This document shows positions 13,001 through 24,200 of a stretch of DNA of 64,000 nucleotides, one piece after another. The notes beneath the pieces are model-generated. The model was not told the DNA's origin. It ran no database searches and worked only from the letters and a program-made list of their open reading frames with translations. Location: positions 4,216,001 through 4,280,000 of the forward strand of contig CP075497.1 in NCBI GenBank assembly GCA_021613535.1, read 5' to 3'. The first letter of the stretch is position 1. Each line of letters starts with the position of its first letter. A program made the translations under genes and the position numbers. This DNA is from Adineta vaga (lineage: Eukaryota; Rotifera).

Positions 13001-16000
13001 AGACTATTGTATGATCGAATATTTCCTAGATTTCTTTCTTCTCTCACTTTATTGCCAGCTATTAATTCATTCGCTTCTAATGGTTTCCACAAATCGATTG
13101 CTGCTTTTCTCGCTATTTCATTTGTATCTTCAATTAATGCTTGTGTATCAAATTGTTTTCCAATTGTTTCATTAATATGATCCATTAAACGTTGTGTTGT
13201 TGGTTTTTTTGCATGAGTTGTTCTTGCCATTGCTGGCCAAAGTTTTTCAATCATCGACCATGAATGTTTTGTTGGTAAAAAGAATGATTGATTTCCAAGA
13301 AGAATATAAAGACAACCTTTGATTTGATCATGATCAGCTTCACCTGGACTATTCAGTAATTCAATGATTCGATCGACAATGACTTGATAAGAAAATAAAT
13401 AACGATTAAGAACAGAAAATAAATAACCCTGTGCATCACGTCGAACCTTGATAATTAAAGACAAAATAATAAACAAATTCGTTGACAGAGAAACACTTAC
13501 TTCACCGTATCGATTTATTGATAATTCGAATAATTTAAGAATAACTTGTCTATCAATTTCAGTTAATGATTGAAAATTACTTAGAGAAAATTGCTAAAAA
13601 TAATCGAAAATGTCTTTCTTAATGAATCAATTTCACTAAATTGTTCTTTACTTCGCATTGTAATGTCATTCGTTCAATCATTAAGAAACGTGGATATTGT
13701 CGTTCACCATATAGTTTATTAATAAAAGAATTTTTTGCTGCTTCAAAATGTTTTTGTAACTTTTCTGCATCATGTTTAAACACACCATAATAGATTGATG
13801 ATAAGGAATAGATCTATTTTCCAAATGTAAGAAATTTTGTTATAATATATGAAAAGAAATAGAAACATACTTTCAATGCAGTTTTCATCGAGGATGCATC
13901 ATCCGAATGATTTTCAACCAGAATATCTAGACGGTACAAGAATGAATATGTCTAGTTATATTTCTTCTATCGTTCGAAACTTACCAAGTAAATTTCCAAT
14001 ATCAGTTAAAAGACGCATTCTCAAGTTTTCTTTGAATTCTGAAGAAAAATACAATCTATAGAGAAGAGCTAATTCTTTTCTTTAATCGATATACTTGGTT
14101 CTTTTGCATAGATTGAATATTGTGCTTGATATTTAGAACCATATGGAGCAACGGATGGAACACTGAAAAATCCATTGAATTTATAGATCAAACAAATGAA
14201 TTATCAATAATTTCTTACAGATTTTCTATTTCTTTACTATCAATACGTGGTACCATTCTTAAACATCCAATTGTCATATAGTGAACAAGTGTAAGTGATC
14301 TTAATCGTTCATCATTCGACATTTTGGAGCATTTTTCATTCAATAATTGTAATTCAGGATATATAAATGTTTCAACAAATTCACATGCAAAATCAACTTC
14401 CTCTGCATTCGGAACATGAAATTGAACTTGTAGATCATCAAATTCAACATGTTGACCCCATGCCTACAATAAAACAGTCAATTTCACAGCACTCTCATCT
14501 AAGAAACAAGATCAACATACGCGAATGGGAAGAAAATCAGTAAATGGTTCTTCGATGTTTTCGGTAGTTAAACGATATTCAGTTGGATATACGTAAGATA
14601 ATGATTTCAGTAGATTTTTTGCAGCATTTGCTACAGCTTCATGAGTTTCTTTATGAATAATACGAACACATCGATGAAATACAGAAACAATCATTGATTT
14701 GTAAATGGACAAAGTATCACCACGAGCACGAACCAATTCAGAAAATAATGTTAAACACCAAGTTAGTTCTGTATCTCCTTTATGATCAGTTAATATTGTT
14801 GTTTCTGAATGACTCATGATTTTTTCAATACGTTCACACGTTTGTGGTAGAAGACATTTGAGTGTTTCTTCTGGTTTACCTTTGAGAATAGCTCGTACAA
14901 GGCCAGTAACAAGTTTACCAACTTTTGGAGTGAAAAATGAACCAGCAAGAAAATTTGAGATCTTTTCTCGTACCATCTAAATAAATATTTTATAATATAA
15001 TGAATTTGATCGATTTTTATTGACTAATTTATTTACTTGAAAGATTTTGTCACTACATTGTTGAACAATACCAAACATCATCGATGTTAATGCTAATTCG
15101 GTCACATGATCTTCGACATTAATCTTTGATATAACAACAACAGCATCCGACATTTCTGTAGATAATGTATCAATCAGTTGAAAAGTTCGATTTAGAAATT
15201 CACTGATGAAATCTTCAAATTTCGCTGTTGACAAACATACTTCTTTCTCAATCTATTATTAAAAACAACAGTTTGTATCACTCAGTTCAATTTTCATCTG
15301 ATGGTAATCTTACTTCAGTGAGATCATTTCGAGTATGTACAGCTGATGAACAATCGACACATGTGACAAGCATCAGAATAGCATTGAGAAACTGAAATGT
15401 GACTGCTGTCTTTTTGAAATCATTCGAATCGATGCCTGGTAGTACAGACATCAATAATGGTAGAACATAGGTTTGACCTTGTGAAAAATGAGGTGTTTGT
15501 CGAACGATTTGACGAGCTATACTCGCTAAACATGTCATAATAGACGTAAATCGATGTGGTTCACTGATACTATCAATTGATGAAAAGAGTCTAAATTAAA
15601 TTCAAAATAAATGATATTAAGTGTTTAAGTGAAAGATTAATAACAAACTTTTCAACGATAGGTGGAACAATTAATTCAGGCCGAAGCATTGACAAATATT
15701 GGCAAGCTTTCGCAGCTTCTTTCAATTGAGTTTTTGTAAAAATTGCGATAAATGCACATTCTTTCACACAATTAACAAAATCTGTTATATTTTGTTCTGT
15801 CAATCGATAAGATTCAGGTGGTGTAAAATACCAGATTGGATTTGCTTTACGTTCTCTAAATAAAGCAATACAATTAATTTATCGAAAGATTCTTCTTTGC
15901 TTACAAATGAACCCGATCGACCAATGCTTGTGATAATTTCGAAAGAAAACTAATTAACTCTTGTTGAAATTTTCCCGTATTTGATGGATGATAAAAGCTT

Positions 16001-17267
16001 TTGATAGCTGTAAATAAATCTTGTAAATATTGTAAGCATGTACTACCATTTCCTAACATAGCTACAATCCATGTTGTAACACTTGACATCGAATAACGAT
16101 ATTGTTGAAGTGAAACTTGAAGTTTACCAACTGGTAGAGTAAAACTTTTCAATATTCGAGTAAAAATCTATTTAAAAATTGAATAGTTTATAAACAAAAA
16201 AAGTTATGATTTAATTGAAATACTCGTGGTAGCCAAGGTTCCCAATCAATATAACCAATATTACACCATGCTAACAAGGAGAACAAATTGATCATATTCT
16301 AGAAAGAATCATATTTTGCATCCGAAACATGATCAGTCAAGTTATATTTACTAGTTCCCATGATGGATTACTGTAAATACTTTCCCAAATACCCATGAAT
16401 TCAGTTAACCATAATCTATAATCAAAATAAATATGAAATTTTCGTAAATAAACTTTGTCATTTCTTACTTATATCCTTGATCATGTAATTCTGGTGGTAA
16501 ATGAACTGGTAAGAATATTTCAAATATTCTCATTGTATCCGAAAAAGCTGAATCAAATGGACATAAATATGGTCGAAATTCATCGAGAATTTCTTGTGTT
16601 GATGTTGCTGAAAAATAGGGTCGAGATCCTCGTATACAATAGAATAAAGAATTTTCAATATCACTTGAGAAAAAAGAAGAACATGAAACAGATTAAGATG
16701 ATGAAAAAGTAAACAAAACGAACTTCGGTAATGAAACTAATGAGTATGGTTCGTCATGATTGTGAAGAATGATTTTTGCCCATTTGTATAATTCACGCCA
16801 ATCGATAACTATATCAGCACGTGTGATCAGACGTGTTTTTCTAGACAAAATAGAATATTATTATGAAAATTTTAGTTTAAAACATATGAAAGCAAACCTC
16901 ATCAAATCATAGAGCATATCAAAGCACGTTTTGACATGCGAAAAATCCAAATCATTTATGGAAAGAACTGATAAATACAAATGAATTAATTTAATATGAT
17001 CTGTTTTCGTAAAATTGAGACCATAAAGAGCAATAAAACGTTGTAGTTTCGATGACCAATGTGAAAATCCAGGTCTTAATTCTCGTAATTGAATAATACG
17101 TGACAAATTCTCTTTGATTTCTTCGAATAAATCATAACCTGTTGTTTAACTGAATCATAAAAAGGTAAATATTTATTGAAAATATTTGGTTTTTGAAGAT
17201 TATCCTCAGATGTATCCATTTCGTCGACATCTGTACTGCGTTCACTTTCAATCTGTTGATCGTCCAT
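10021..17267 (-). CDS. PSME4: PSME4 / PA200 proteasome activator, tandem copy B (possible frameshift near start)
   Basis: Second, same-strand copy of the 20S proteasome activator. The start at 17267 gives [20 protein letters not shown], a longer acidic N terminus than copy A, before the shared [18 protein letters not shown]. The C terminus (stop 10021-10023) ends SPSYYA, again with the YYA docking tail. Exon order and most splice sites match copy A. Within the first exon one base is missing relative to copy A between 17138 and 17139: the frame reads KQQ then shifts to [10 protein letters not shown] and stops, while the next frame carries [15 protein letters not shown] as expected. Either the copy is damaged at its N terminus, translation begins downstream, or the base is an assembly error. 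Other exons look intact, and one intron (about 12737-12959) is expanded to some 220 nt. Four tracts are nearly identical to copy A. Confidence 0.88.
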
Positions 17268-17948
17268 CTAAATAAAATATGAGAATAAATTTGTCAATTA
17301 TTCAGTCAATTCAATTTCATCAAGGTTTACAATACGAAGAGATTTTTTTGTTTTCTTTTTGTATTATGTAAGAGAAAAATGATTATTTGCCAGTATTAAT
17401 CGAATAACAAATAAGGATAAAGAAAATTTGAACTAACTAATACAAAAAAAAACTAAACAAATGAAGGACGATAAAAATTTATGCATTATCATCAAAAGAT
17501 AAATTTATATTTTGAACGTGGTTGATCAAAAAGGATCCATTGACTCAGCAATATCTGGCCTCTTCTGTTCTATTCAAATACATCATCGTGCGACATCTAT
17601 TTCTTCAGAAAGATTTTTCTTCTACGTCAAGTACGTGAGAAGACAGAAGAAGTTTAGGATAGAAGCGGTTTCGATCAATGGTATGGTTTTAAGACCTTTA
17701 TTTATTTTCCAGAATTGAAATACAATCATATGTGAATATGGATTTTTATCAATGATGTAAGTAGCAAAGCTTAGATCGTAATTGAATGCTTATACAATGT
17801 AGTAAAATAGCGTATCCATGCTATCGGACATTCAGATATATCGAATTTTTCAAGATTTATAATTAGACAAAGAGAATTTATAGTGTATCAATCTGTGAAA
17901 CTTAGCATTCTATTTAAAAATAAACATATTTAATTGAAACTTCTAAAT
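17268..17948. other. Intergenic, upstream of PSME4 copy B
   Basis: About 680 bases between the ATG of PSME4 copy B and the 3' end of the variant U1 gene. It contains A/T runs and no open frame with family similarity. It presumably includes the promoter of copy B; no clear element identified. Confidence 0.5.
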
Positions 17949-18107
17949 GGCCTGCGCGAACGCAAGCCAGCGTCAAGAAATTAGCGGATCTCTTCTATTC
18001 ATGTGAATAGAAAGCGTACGTCAGCCGTAGACCGATGTGCAATGGCCAGACCTTCACACGGCGGATCGAAGTTCTTGATCCTCGAAACCGCATCCGAAAG
18101 TAAGTAT
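17949..18107 (-). ncRNA. RNU1: Variant U1 spliceosomal snRNA
   Basis: About 159 nt. The RNA starts at 18107 with AUACUUACUUUCGG: the eight bases that pair with GUAAGUAU are kept, but base 9 is U instead of C and base 11 is U instead of G. The U1-70K loop is GAUCAAGAAC, close to the canonical GAUCACGAAG. The U1A loop is AUUGCACAUC with the AUUGCAC core intact. Stem III is UUCUAUUC/GAAUAGAA around ACAU, an Sm-like AAUUUCUUGA follows, and stem IV is GGCUUGCG-UUCG-CGCAGGCC. Stems III and IV differ from the neighbouring canonical gene but remain fully paired, which argues for a working RNA rather than a pseudogene. It is divergently oriented from the canonical U1. Confidence 0.85.
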
Positions 18108-18355
18108 GATTATTATTCTATTTTCTTCACCTAATATATTAACTTCAAATGCAAAACAAAATCGGTGAAAATTCTGTAGTCATCTGATAAACAAATGACA
18201 AGAAATCAGCGACAAATGTTTGAAAGAACGAACGAAAGAAGACTATGAATCACATGGAAGAACAGAGGAAAAAAGGAAACTGATAGCAAACATTTACTGC
18301 GAAATTTGTGCATAGTTACTTATTATATAATAATGAGTGAAGCGAGTTCATAAGC
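18108..18355. promoter_or_regulatory. Shared divergent promoter of the two U1 genes, with candidate PSE
   Basis: 248 bases between the two U1 start points. A similar element lies at the same distance upstream of each start: CGAAATTTGTGCAT at 18300-18313 (ending 43 bases before 18356) and, on the other strand, CGATTTTGTTTTGCAT at 18164-18149 (ending 42 bases before 18107). Position and pairing with both genes suggest a proximal sequence element for snRNA transcription. This is inference from two examples only. Confidence 0.5.
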
Positions 18356-18516
18356 ATACTTACCTGCCACAGGAACTTCCTTGAACAAGAAGAAGGAAGC
18401 CCCTGGCGGAGGCCCTGTCATTGCACTCCGACAGCGCTAAAGCCAGCGAAAGGTTCACATAGAACCTTCTCGAGTGGATCATTTTTCCCAACGGATCGAG
18501 CGTTCGCGCTTGATCC
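18356..18516 (+). ncRNA. RNU1: Canonical U1 spliceosomal snRNA
   Basis: About 161 nt, against 164 in human. U1 recognises 5' splice sites by base pairing. The 5' end AUACUUACCUG at 18356-18366 is the universal U1 guide. Stem-loop I carries loop GAACAAGAAG, similar to the U1-70K site. Stem-loop II has a perfect CUGUC/GACAG stem around AUUGCACUCC, identical to the U1A-binding loop. Stem III is AAGGUUC/GAACCUU around ACAUA. An Sm-like run AUUUUU (18481-18486) precedes stem IV, GGAUCGAGCG-UUCG-CGCUUGAUCC (18493-18516). All hallmarks are present. Confidence 0.95.
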
Positions 18517-18957
18517 TATCCTTTCAAATCCATGATAAAATTAATAGAGATTTTATATATTCGTTTCCCTTTCTCATTTTCAAATATAATATACAATCAC
18601 TAATGCAAAATACACATTTATATTACATAAAAAAATGACAAAATCTGATAACTTTCTTCCAAACTATATAAAATTCATGCAGAATATATATATTTTTCAA
18701 AATCAATAAAACAAAGATAAATATTTTGCAAACAGAAATAACAAATATAAGAAGATAAAGAGATTGAATCTTTTCATTTCTAAGCGATAGTATGTAACAG
18801 GATCAACCATATCATAATCACTAGTATTTTATTGTAGTTTTTTTTACAATGTATTCAAATATGCGATATCGTATATGAAAGATAAGTAAAACAAGATCGA
18901 TTGTTTTTAATTCGTATCGAATGAAATATTCAGTATATGGTTGGTTGATTGATTGAA
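18517..18957. other. Intergenic, 3' of U1 and 3' of the MARVEL gene
   Basis: About 440 very AT-rich bases between the 3' end of canonical U1 and the stop codon of the MARVEL gene. Nothing coding or structured recognised. Confidence 0.5.
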
Positions 18958-19878
18958 TTATCGAACCGTATTACTGTTTGTATTCGTTACTGTTTCTTGA
19001 CGTCGTGCCAAGAAAATAGTAATAGCGTCACCAGTTAACAATAGAAATGCTACAAGTCCTAGAATCTATATAGAAATGAATTGAGAATATTTCTAATTCA
19101 TCTTCTTGTTTGAATACTTACTCCACCAGCAACTTGACCTGGAATACGACAATAATGAATTGTGATACTTGATGCAATCTAATCATACATAAAAGAAATA
19201 GTAAAATATCAAAACAAAATATTTTATTTTGATCATACCAAAAGATAGAGTGCATCATGAGACGTTGCAAAGAAATCCTGTGAATAAACATTACACAATC
19301 AATATATTGACAAGCGTCGAAAACACAGAAGCTCTTGTTAATCTATTGACTCGAACTGATGATGTTTCATACGTATTTGTGGACAAACAATCATACTAAC
19401 ACTACTATTCTTTTCGTCTTTGCTTTGTTGACTCTCGACGCGTCGGCTGATCAATGCATTATATAATTTCAATAGAATAATATACTTACAAGAAATTCAA
19501 AATCAATACCAGGAAATTTTGCTTGTAAACGAAAAATAAAAATGATTATAATTATAACTTGCATTAGAATAACTAGCCATGTTACAGTTGCAAGAAATAC
19601 ATGTGTACCATTACATTGTGGTGTTGATACCAAACAGATAAATGCAATTAAACAAATTAACTATGGAAGAAAAGAGAAGAAAAGAAATACTTGATCTGTT
19701 GTAAAATTCGATTTCAATATGTCTATCATCATTAGTGTTCACTTACTAAACAAATAAACTTGAGAATACCACGAATTGAAGTCAAGTACGCTTTGTCGAA
19801 ACGAGTTTCAGATTCTCTTGACGGTGTTGTACCATATTCTGTTGTCGAATGATTTGATGATGTATTCTGTGCATTCAT
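18958..19878 (-). CDS. MARVEL-domain four-pass membrane protein (CMTM/MAL-like)
   Basis: Spliced from five exons: ATG at 19878, stop at 18958-18960, about 168 residues. A short hydrophilic Ser/Thr-rich N terminus (MNAQNTSSNHSTTEYGTTPS) is followed by four hydrophobic segments. The first begins in YLTSIRGILKFICL, a motif typical of MARVEL proteins such as CMTM, MAL and plasmolipin. Segments two and three (FLATVTWLVILMQVIIIIIF and DALYLLIASSITI) and the fourth (GILGLVAFLLLTGDAITIF) follow. The tail is ARRQETVTNTNSNTVR. MARVEL proteins act at membrane apposition and in vesicle traffic; which subfamily this is cannot be told by eye. Exon joins keep frame (for example FEFL|DFFATSHDALYLL). The intron at about 19279-19489 is longer than its neighbours. 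Confidence 0.82.
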
Positions 19879-21233
19879 ATTTAGTAACGATTATTATGAT
19901 CACTACTTTGTCAGTGTAGTCTATCAGCTGAAAAAAGAAACGAATATGTCCATAATAATTTGTTTTGTCTCTCTCTCTCTCTGTTTCTCTTTCTCTCTTC
20001 TGTCGTTCTTTCGTTTCGATCATTTACGAACGAGAGGAGACATGTATTGTCTTCTTCCTACTCTCTTTCTTCTTTTTATCGAACTTATCTGGCATCACTG
20101 GTATACATACTAAACAAGAGAAGAAATGAGAGAATATACAATGATGTGCTCTGTTTATGCGACACGATACGAAAAAAAAGAAGCACAGGAACAAGTTAGA
20201 CGATCGCGATTTGCAAAAAAAGAATGAACAAATATACATAGACATTCGAGGTCGTTGACATCTATGTCTTGAAATAAAGAACAAAATTAATGATTGTTTT
20301 TCCAATAGTATGATTTATTTCTTATCATATATGAAGAGGATCATGCGAAGTCACAGCTGTTATATTAAGTCCAAGTCGAGACAGATGGTTCACGATAAAA
20401 TGATTATTGAAAAGAAGTCATGTTATCTTCGTATATTTTGACAAAAAAGAAAAACACATACAGAAGTGAGAAATTCAGCATGGAAACTGAATAAGACTGC
20501 AGCCTTTTGCCCAACTATTGAGTTCATGCATATTACAACGCGTATACTGTGTAATCGAAGACTTTCAATAGACTATATTGCATTTTATTTCACCTTTTGA
20601 TAAAAATCACTTTTTTCGATGAGATCATGACTGATATTTTTCTTGATAAGAAAAACAGATATCTATACACAAAATTGAAATATCACCGTGCATATTTAAT
20701 ATCATCAGCTGCCCCCGATAGATTCAATTATTATTCTTTTTGTTTAGCATATTAATAGACACGTGCACCAGACAAATAGAAGTATTCTATTGATCAGTCG
20801 TCGATTTCAGAGACATACTAATTACGAAGTCTTCTTCGTTGTCATTTACAAAATAATTATGAATATTGTTCTGATAAGAAGTATATATTGAATAATGACA
20901 AAAGAAAAAAGAAATGAAAAAAGAAGACAAAAAAATAGAAGTTATTTTCAAGTGCATTTCCAACCACGAATATAAGATATTAAAAACACATAAGAACATC
21001 AAATACAACAATTGACAAGAGAGTACAGAAGCCAAAGCTTTGTTTTGTTGATTTTCTTTCTTTTTGTTACAATAAAGATAATCATCTAGGACAAATAACA
21101 ATCGAAGTACACATATACAAACAAACATGAGATGGAAGACATATCGAGAGAAATATCTTGGAATGTAATCTACTAAGTAGATTCGGATTGTTCATCAAAA
21201 CACGAAAAAAGCAACTAAAAATCGATCGAAATA
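19879..21233. other. Intergenic, MARVEL gene promoter side and SPECC1L 3' side
   Basis: About 1.35 kb. It holds the upstream region of the MARVEL gene, including a CT-rich run around 19970-20000, and the 3' flank of SPECC1L. Open frames here (for example 20787-21128 and 20024-20305, minus) are low-complexity and unsupported. Confidence 0.5.
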
Positions 21234-24200
21234 TTAGACAGTTTGTAATGCTGAACAAAGTGTTGTTGGAATTGAATTTGATTGTCGCAATGCTGCACAC
21301 AAAGATGATGATGATGAAGATGACGATGAGGATGAAGAACTTGAAAATGTGGGCGAAGAATTGGATGAAGATAGAGGTGATGATGTCACTTGTGGTATGG
21401 ACATCGCAGGTGATATTGGTTGAGTACATGTTAAACCTTCAAAATGACGAAAGATCAATGCTACATAATACATCACACGTTCCCAATCAGGCCATTCTGA
21501 TGCACACATTTCTTCTACATCCTAAGAAAGAAAAAGGAAACTTTTCTTCTTTGATGATTGCATGACATTTATTATTTACCAATATTGATACAATTCCAAC
21601 ACTACTTGCAACATTGAAAGCAATTTCGAAACGTTTTTTCTAAAAATAAGTAAGAGAACAATCATATAAATCTATATTTATATAAATTAGTTTTCTTTAC
21701 TTTAGATTCATTTTTAACTATTTCAAGATCAATACAATCAGGTAGATATGAATGCAATAATGAACAGAATGCAATACCATCTATCCATGAATTCGAAAAA
21801 TTTGTTATTGAAATTCCCTAAAATAATCTTCAATTTAACAACTTCTATTCACATAATATGATATCTTACATAATTAGCTAATTTTTCTCCACACCATTTC
21901 AATAAAGCATCACGTTTACAAACACTTCCTGGCATTCGAGCAAAGACTGCTTCAACAATTGATTTCATTTCATCATATTGTTCACTAGAAATATATATGT
22001 ACTATCAATGTGATCGTTTGGTTTTTATTTTTATTCTTACTTTGTAATTGATCGAAGTGTTGTATCTGTACGATGACTATTATTCAAACAATTTGCTGAT
22101 GGTGATGTACTATGTTTTGTTGTTGATGATAGAAGTTTTGCATCATCTGTAGTTGTACCAAATTGTCGTTGGTGATTATTTGTTAAAATAGCATTCGTTT
22201 CTGTACGTGTACATGGTTGAGATAAAGGACGTTGACGAACAGGAGATTCCATAGGAGTATTTAATGAACCTAAAGTATACAGATAAATGTTTAATGAAAT
22301 AGTTTCATTAGGAATAAATCTTACCATTTCGAGAATTAGCTTCCAGTGTTCGAATCATTTCTTTAATTCTTAGATGACCGAAATCTATTGATGAACGAAT
22401 AGTATGAGAATATAAATAAATCTATGTTTCTTTTCCTTACCACAAAATCCATTTGTACTATTTCGATTTGTTGGAGGTAATTGCATCTAAAGAAATCAAA
22501 TAACATTAGATTTATATGAACAACTAGGTGTAAAAATTCGTTATTTTGTAAACAGATGTTCTAAACTCGAAAAAAGATAATCTCGATCATTTACCTGTCT
22601 TCGTTGAACTTCTTTATTAATTGCTTTTTCTTGTTCAATATGTTCTGTAACACGTTTTAAATCATCTGTTGCTTTACTCAATCGATCTTCCGCATCTAAA
22701 ATCGAACATTAGAAATCTGCTTGTTATAATTTCAATAGAAAAATCTTCAATACCATGTCGCATTTCACTTGCTACTCGTACAGCAATCAACATATCAGCT
22801 AATGTTTCATCTTTTTCTACAGTTACTACTTCAAGTTGTTTTTTCGTATCAGCTAATTTCTTTTCTACTTCATCAATTTGTGTTGATAATAAAGAATTTT
22901 TCTCTCGATATTCGGCAATTTTTTCTTCATAATCATCTTCTTTATCAATCAATGCTTTTTCTAATCGACGATTTTCTTCAATTAATTCTCCACAACGTAT
23001 TGATGCTAAAGCTTTATCTTTAATAACTTCTTCAATTTTCATTTCTAATTCATTAATATGTTGTTTTAAATCGTGAATTTCTTTTTCATGTTTATCATCA
23101 ATTGTACGTTGATTTTGTTGTAGAGTTTGATTTTGTTTTTGAGCATATTTTAATGATTCATCTAATGTTGCAATCTTTGTTTCATGTTCATAACGTTGTG
23201 TACGTAATTTATCTTGCATAGTTTGTAATTCAAGATCTGCTAATGATTTTAATTTTGAACAATCTTCAACCTGAACAGAAAAATCGAATTTAAAATAGTT
23301 CTTTTCTTTATCTTTATCTTTACTTTTTTTCGTTCAGTTTCAATTTGTATTTTTAATTTTTGATTATCTTGTTCAAAACGTTCACAAAATTTCTTCATTT
23401 CATTACATTCATTAATTAAACGTTCATTTTCATCTGATTTCTTTTCGAATTTTATCTTCGAACATAAAACATTATCACGCATTTTTGCTGCATCACCTTC
23501 ATAATATTTCAATTGTTCTTCTAATTTTTGAATACGTTCGTGATTTTGTCGCTAAAACGAAATTTTATGTGTTATTTGAGACATATTCAGTAGATTGCTT
23601 ATTGTACCTGTTGACTTAATAAATCATCACGTTCTTCTTGAGATTCTTGTAACAGAGATAAGAGTTTCTTTTCGTCGTTACTGTGGTCTTGTTCTGAAAT
23701 ATATAAACAAAATTTTTTATTGTATATGATAAGAGTGTAATGTTAGAAGAGATGAATGTGTCTTTGAGAGGATTTATCTGTTACATTATTTACCATTTCT
23801 TATCATTTGCTCCATTTGTTCATTCTTTTGTTTTAGATTACGTAATTCATTCGAACGTTCATCAACAATAAAGCACAACTGATCACGATCCTTCTTGCCG
23901 TTCATCAATTGTTGTTCCTGCTGTTTGATTATTGCCTGTATAGCACACAAACATAAAAGAGAAAAAAAAACGAGAATGAGAATAAGTATAGATTAACACT
24001 TGTAGTATGATTGTAGGGTGTATGAGTGAGTACGTGATGGTGAAGACAAAAGAAAAATACGATAAATAAATAAAAGGCAAAAATGTTTCGATTTTTTTTA
24101 TCTCAAAATTTTACCTGACAATCATTGAGTTCTCGTAAAATCGCTTGAATCTTTTCATTTTTCGATAATGATTCATCCGTTAAGGCTTTTAATTGTTGTT

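Noticed and set aside
21299-21345. Trinucleotide run as a separate repeat array
   Set aside because: It encodes the poly-Ser tract of SPECC1L; likewise the runs at 26521-26555 (Gln/His) and 58261-58290 (Gln) are coding.
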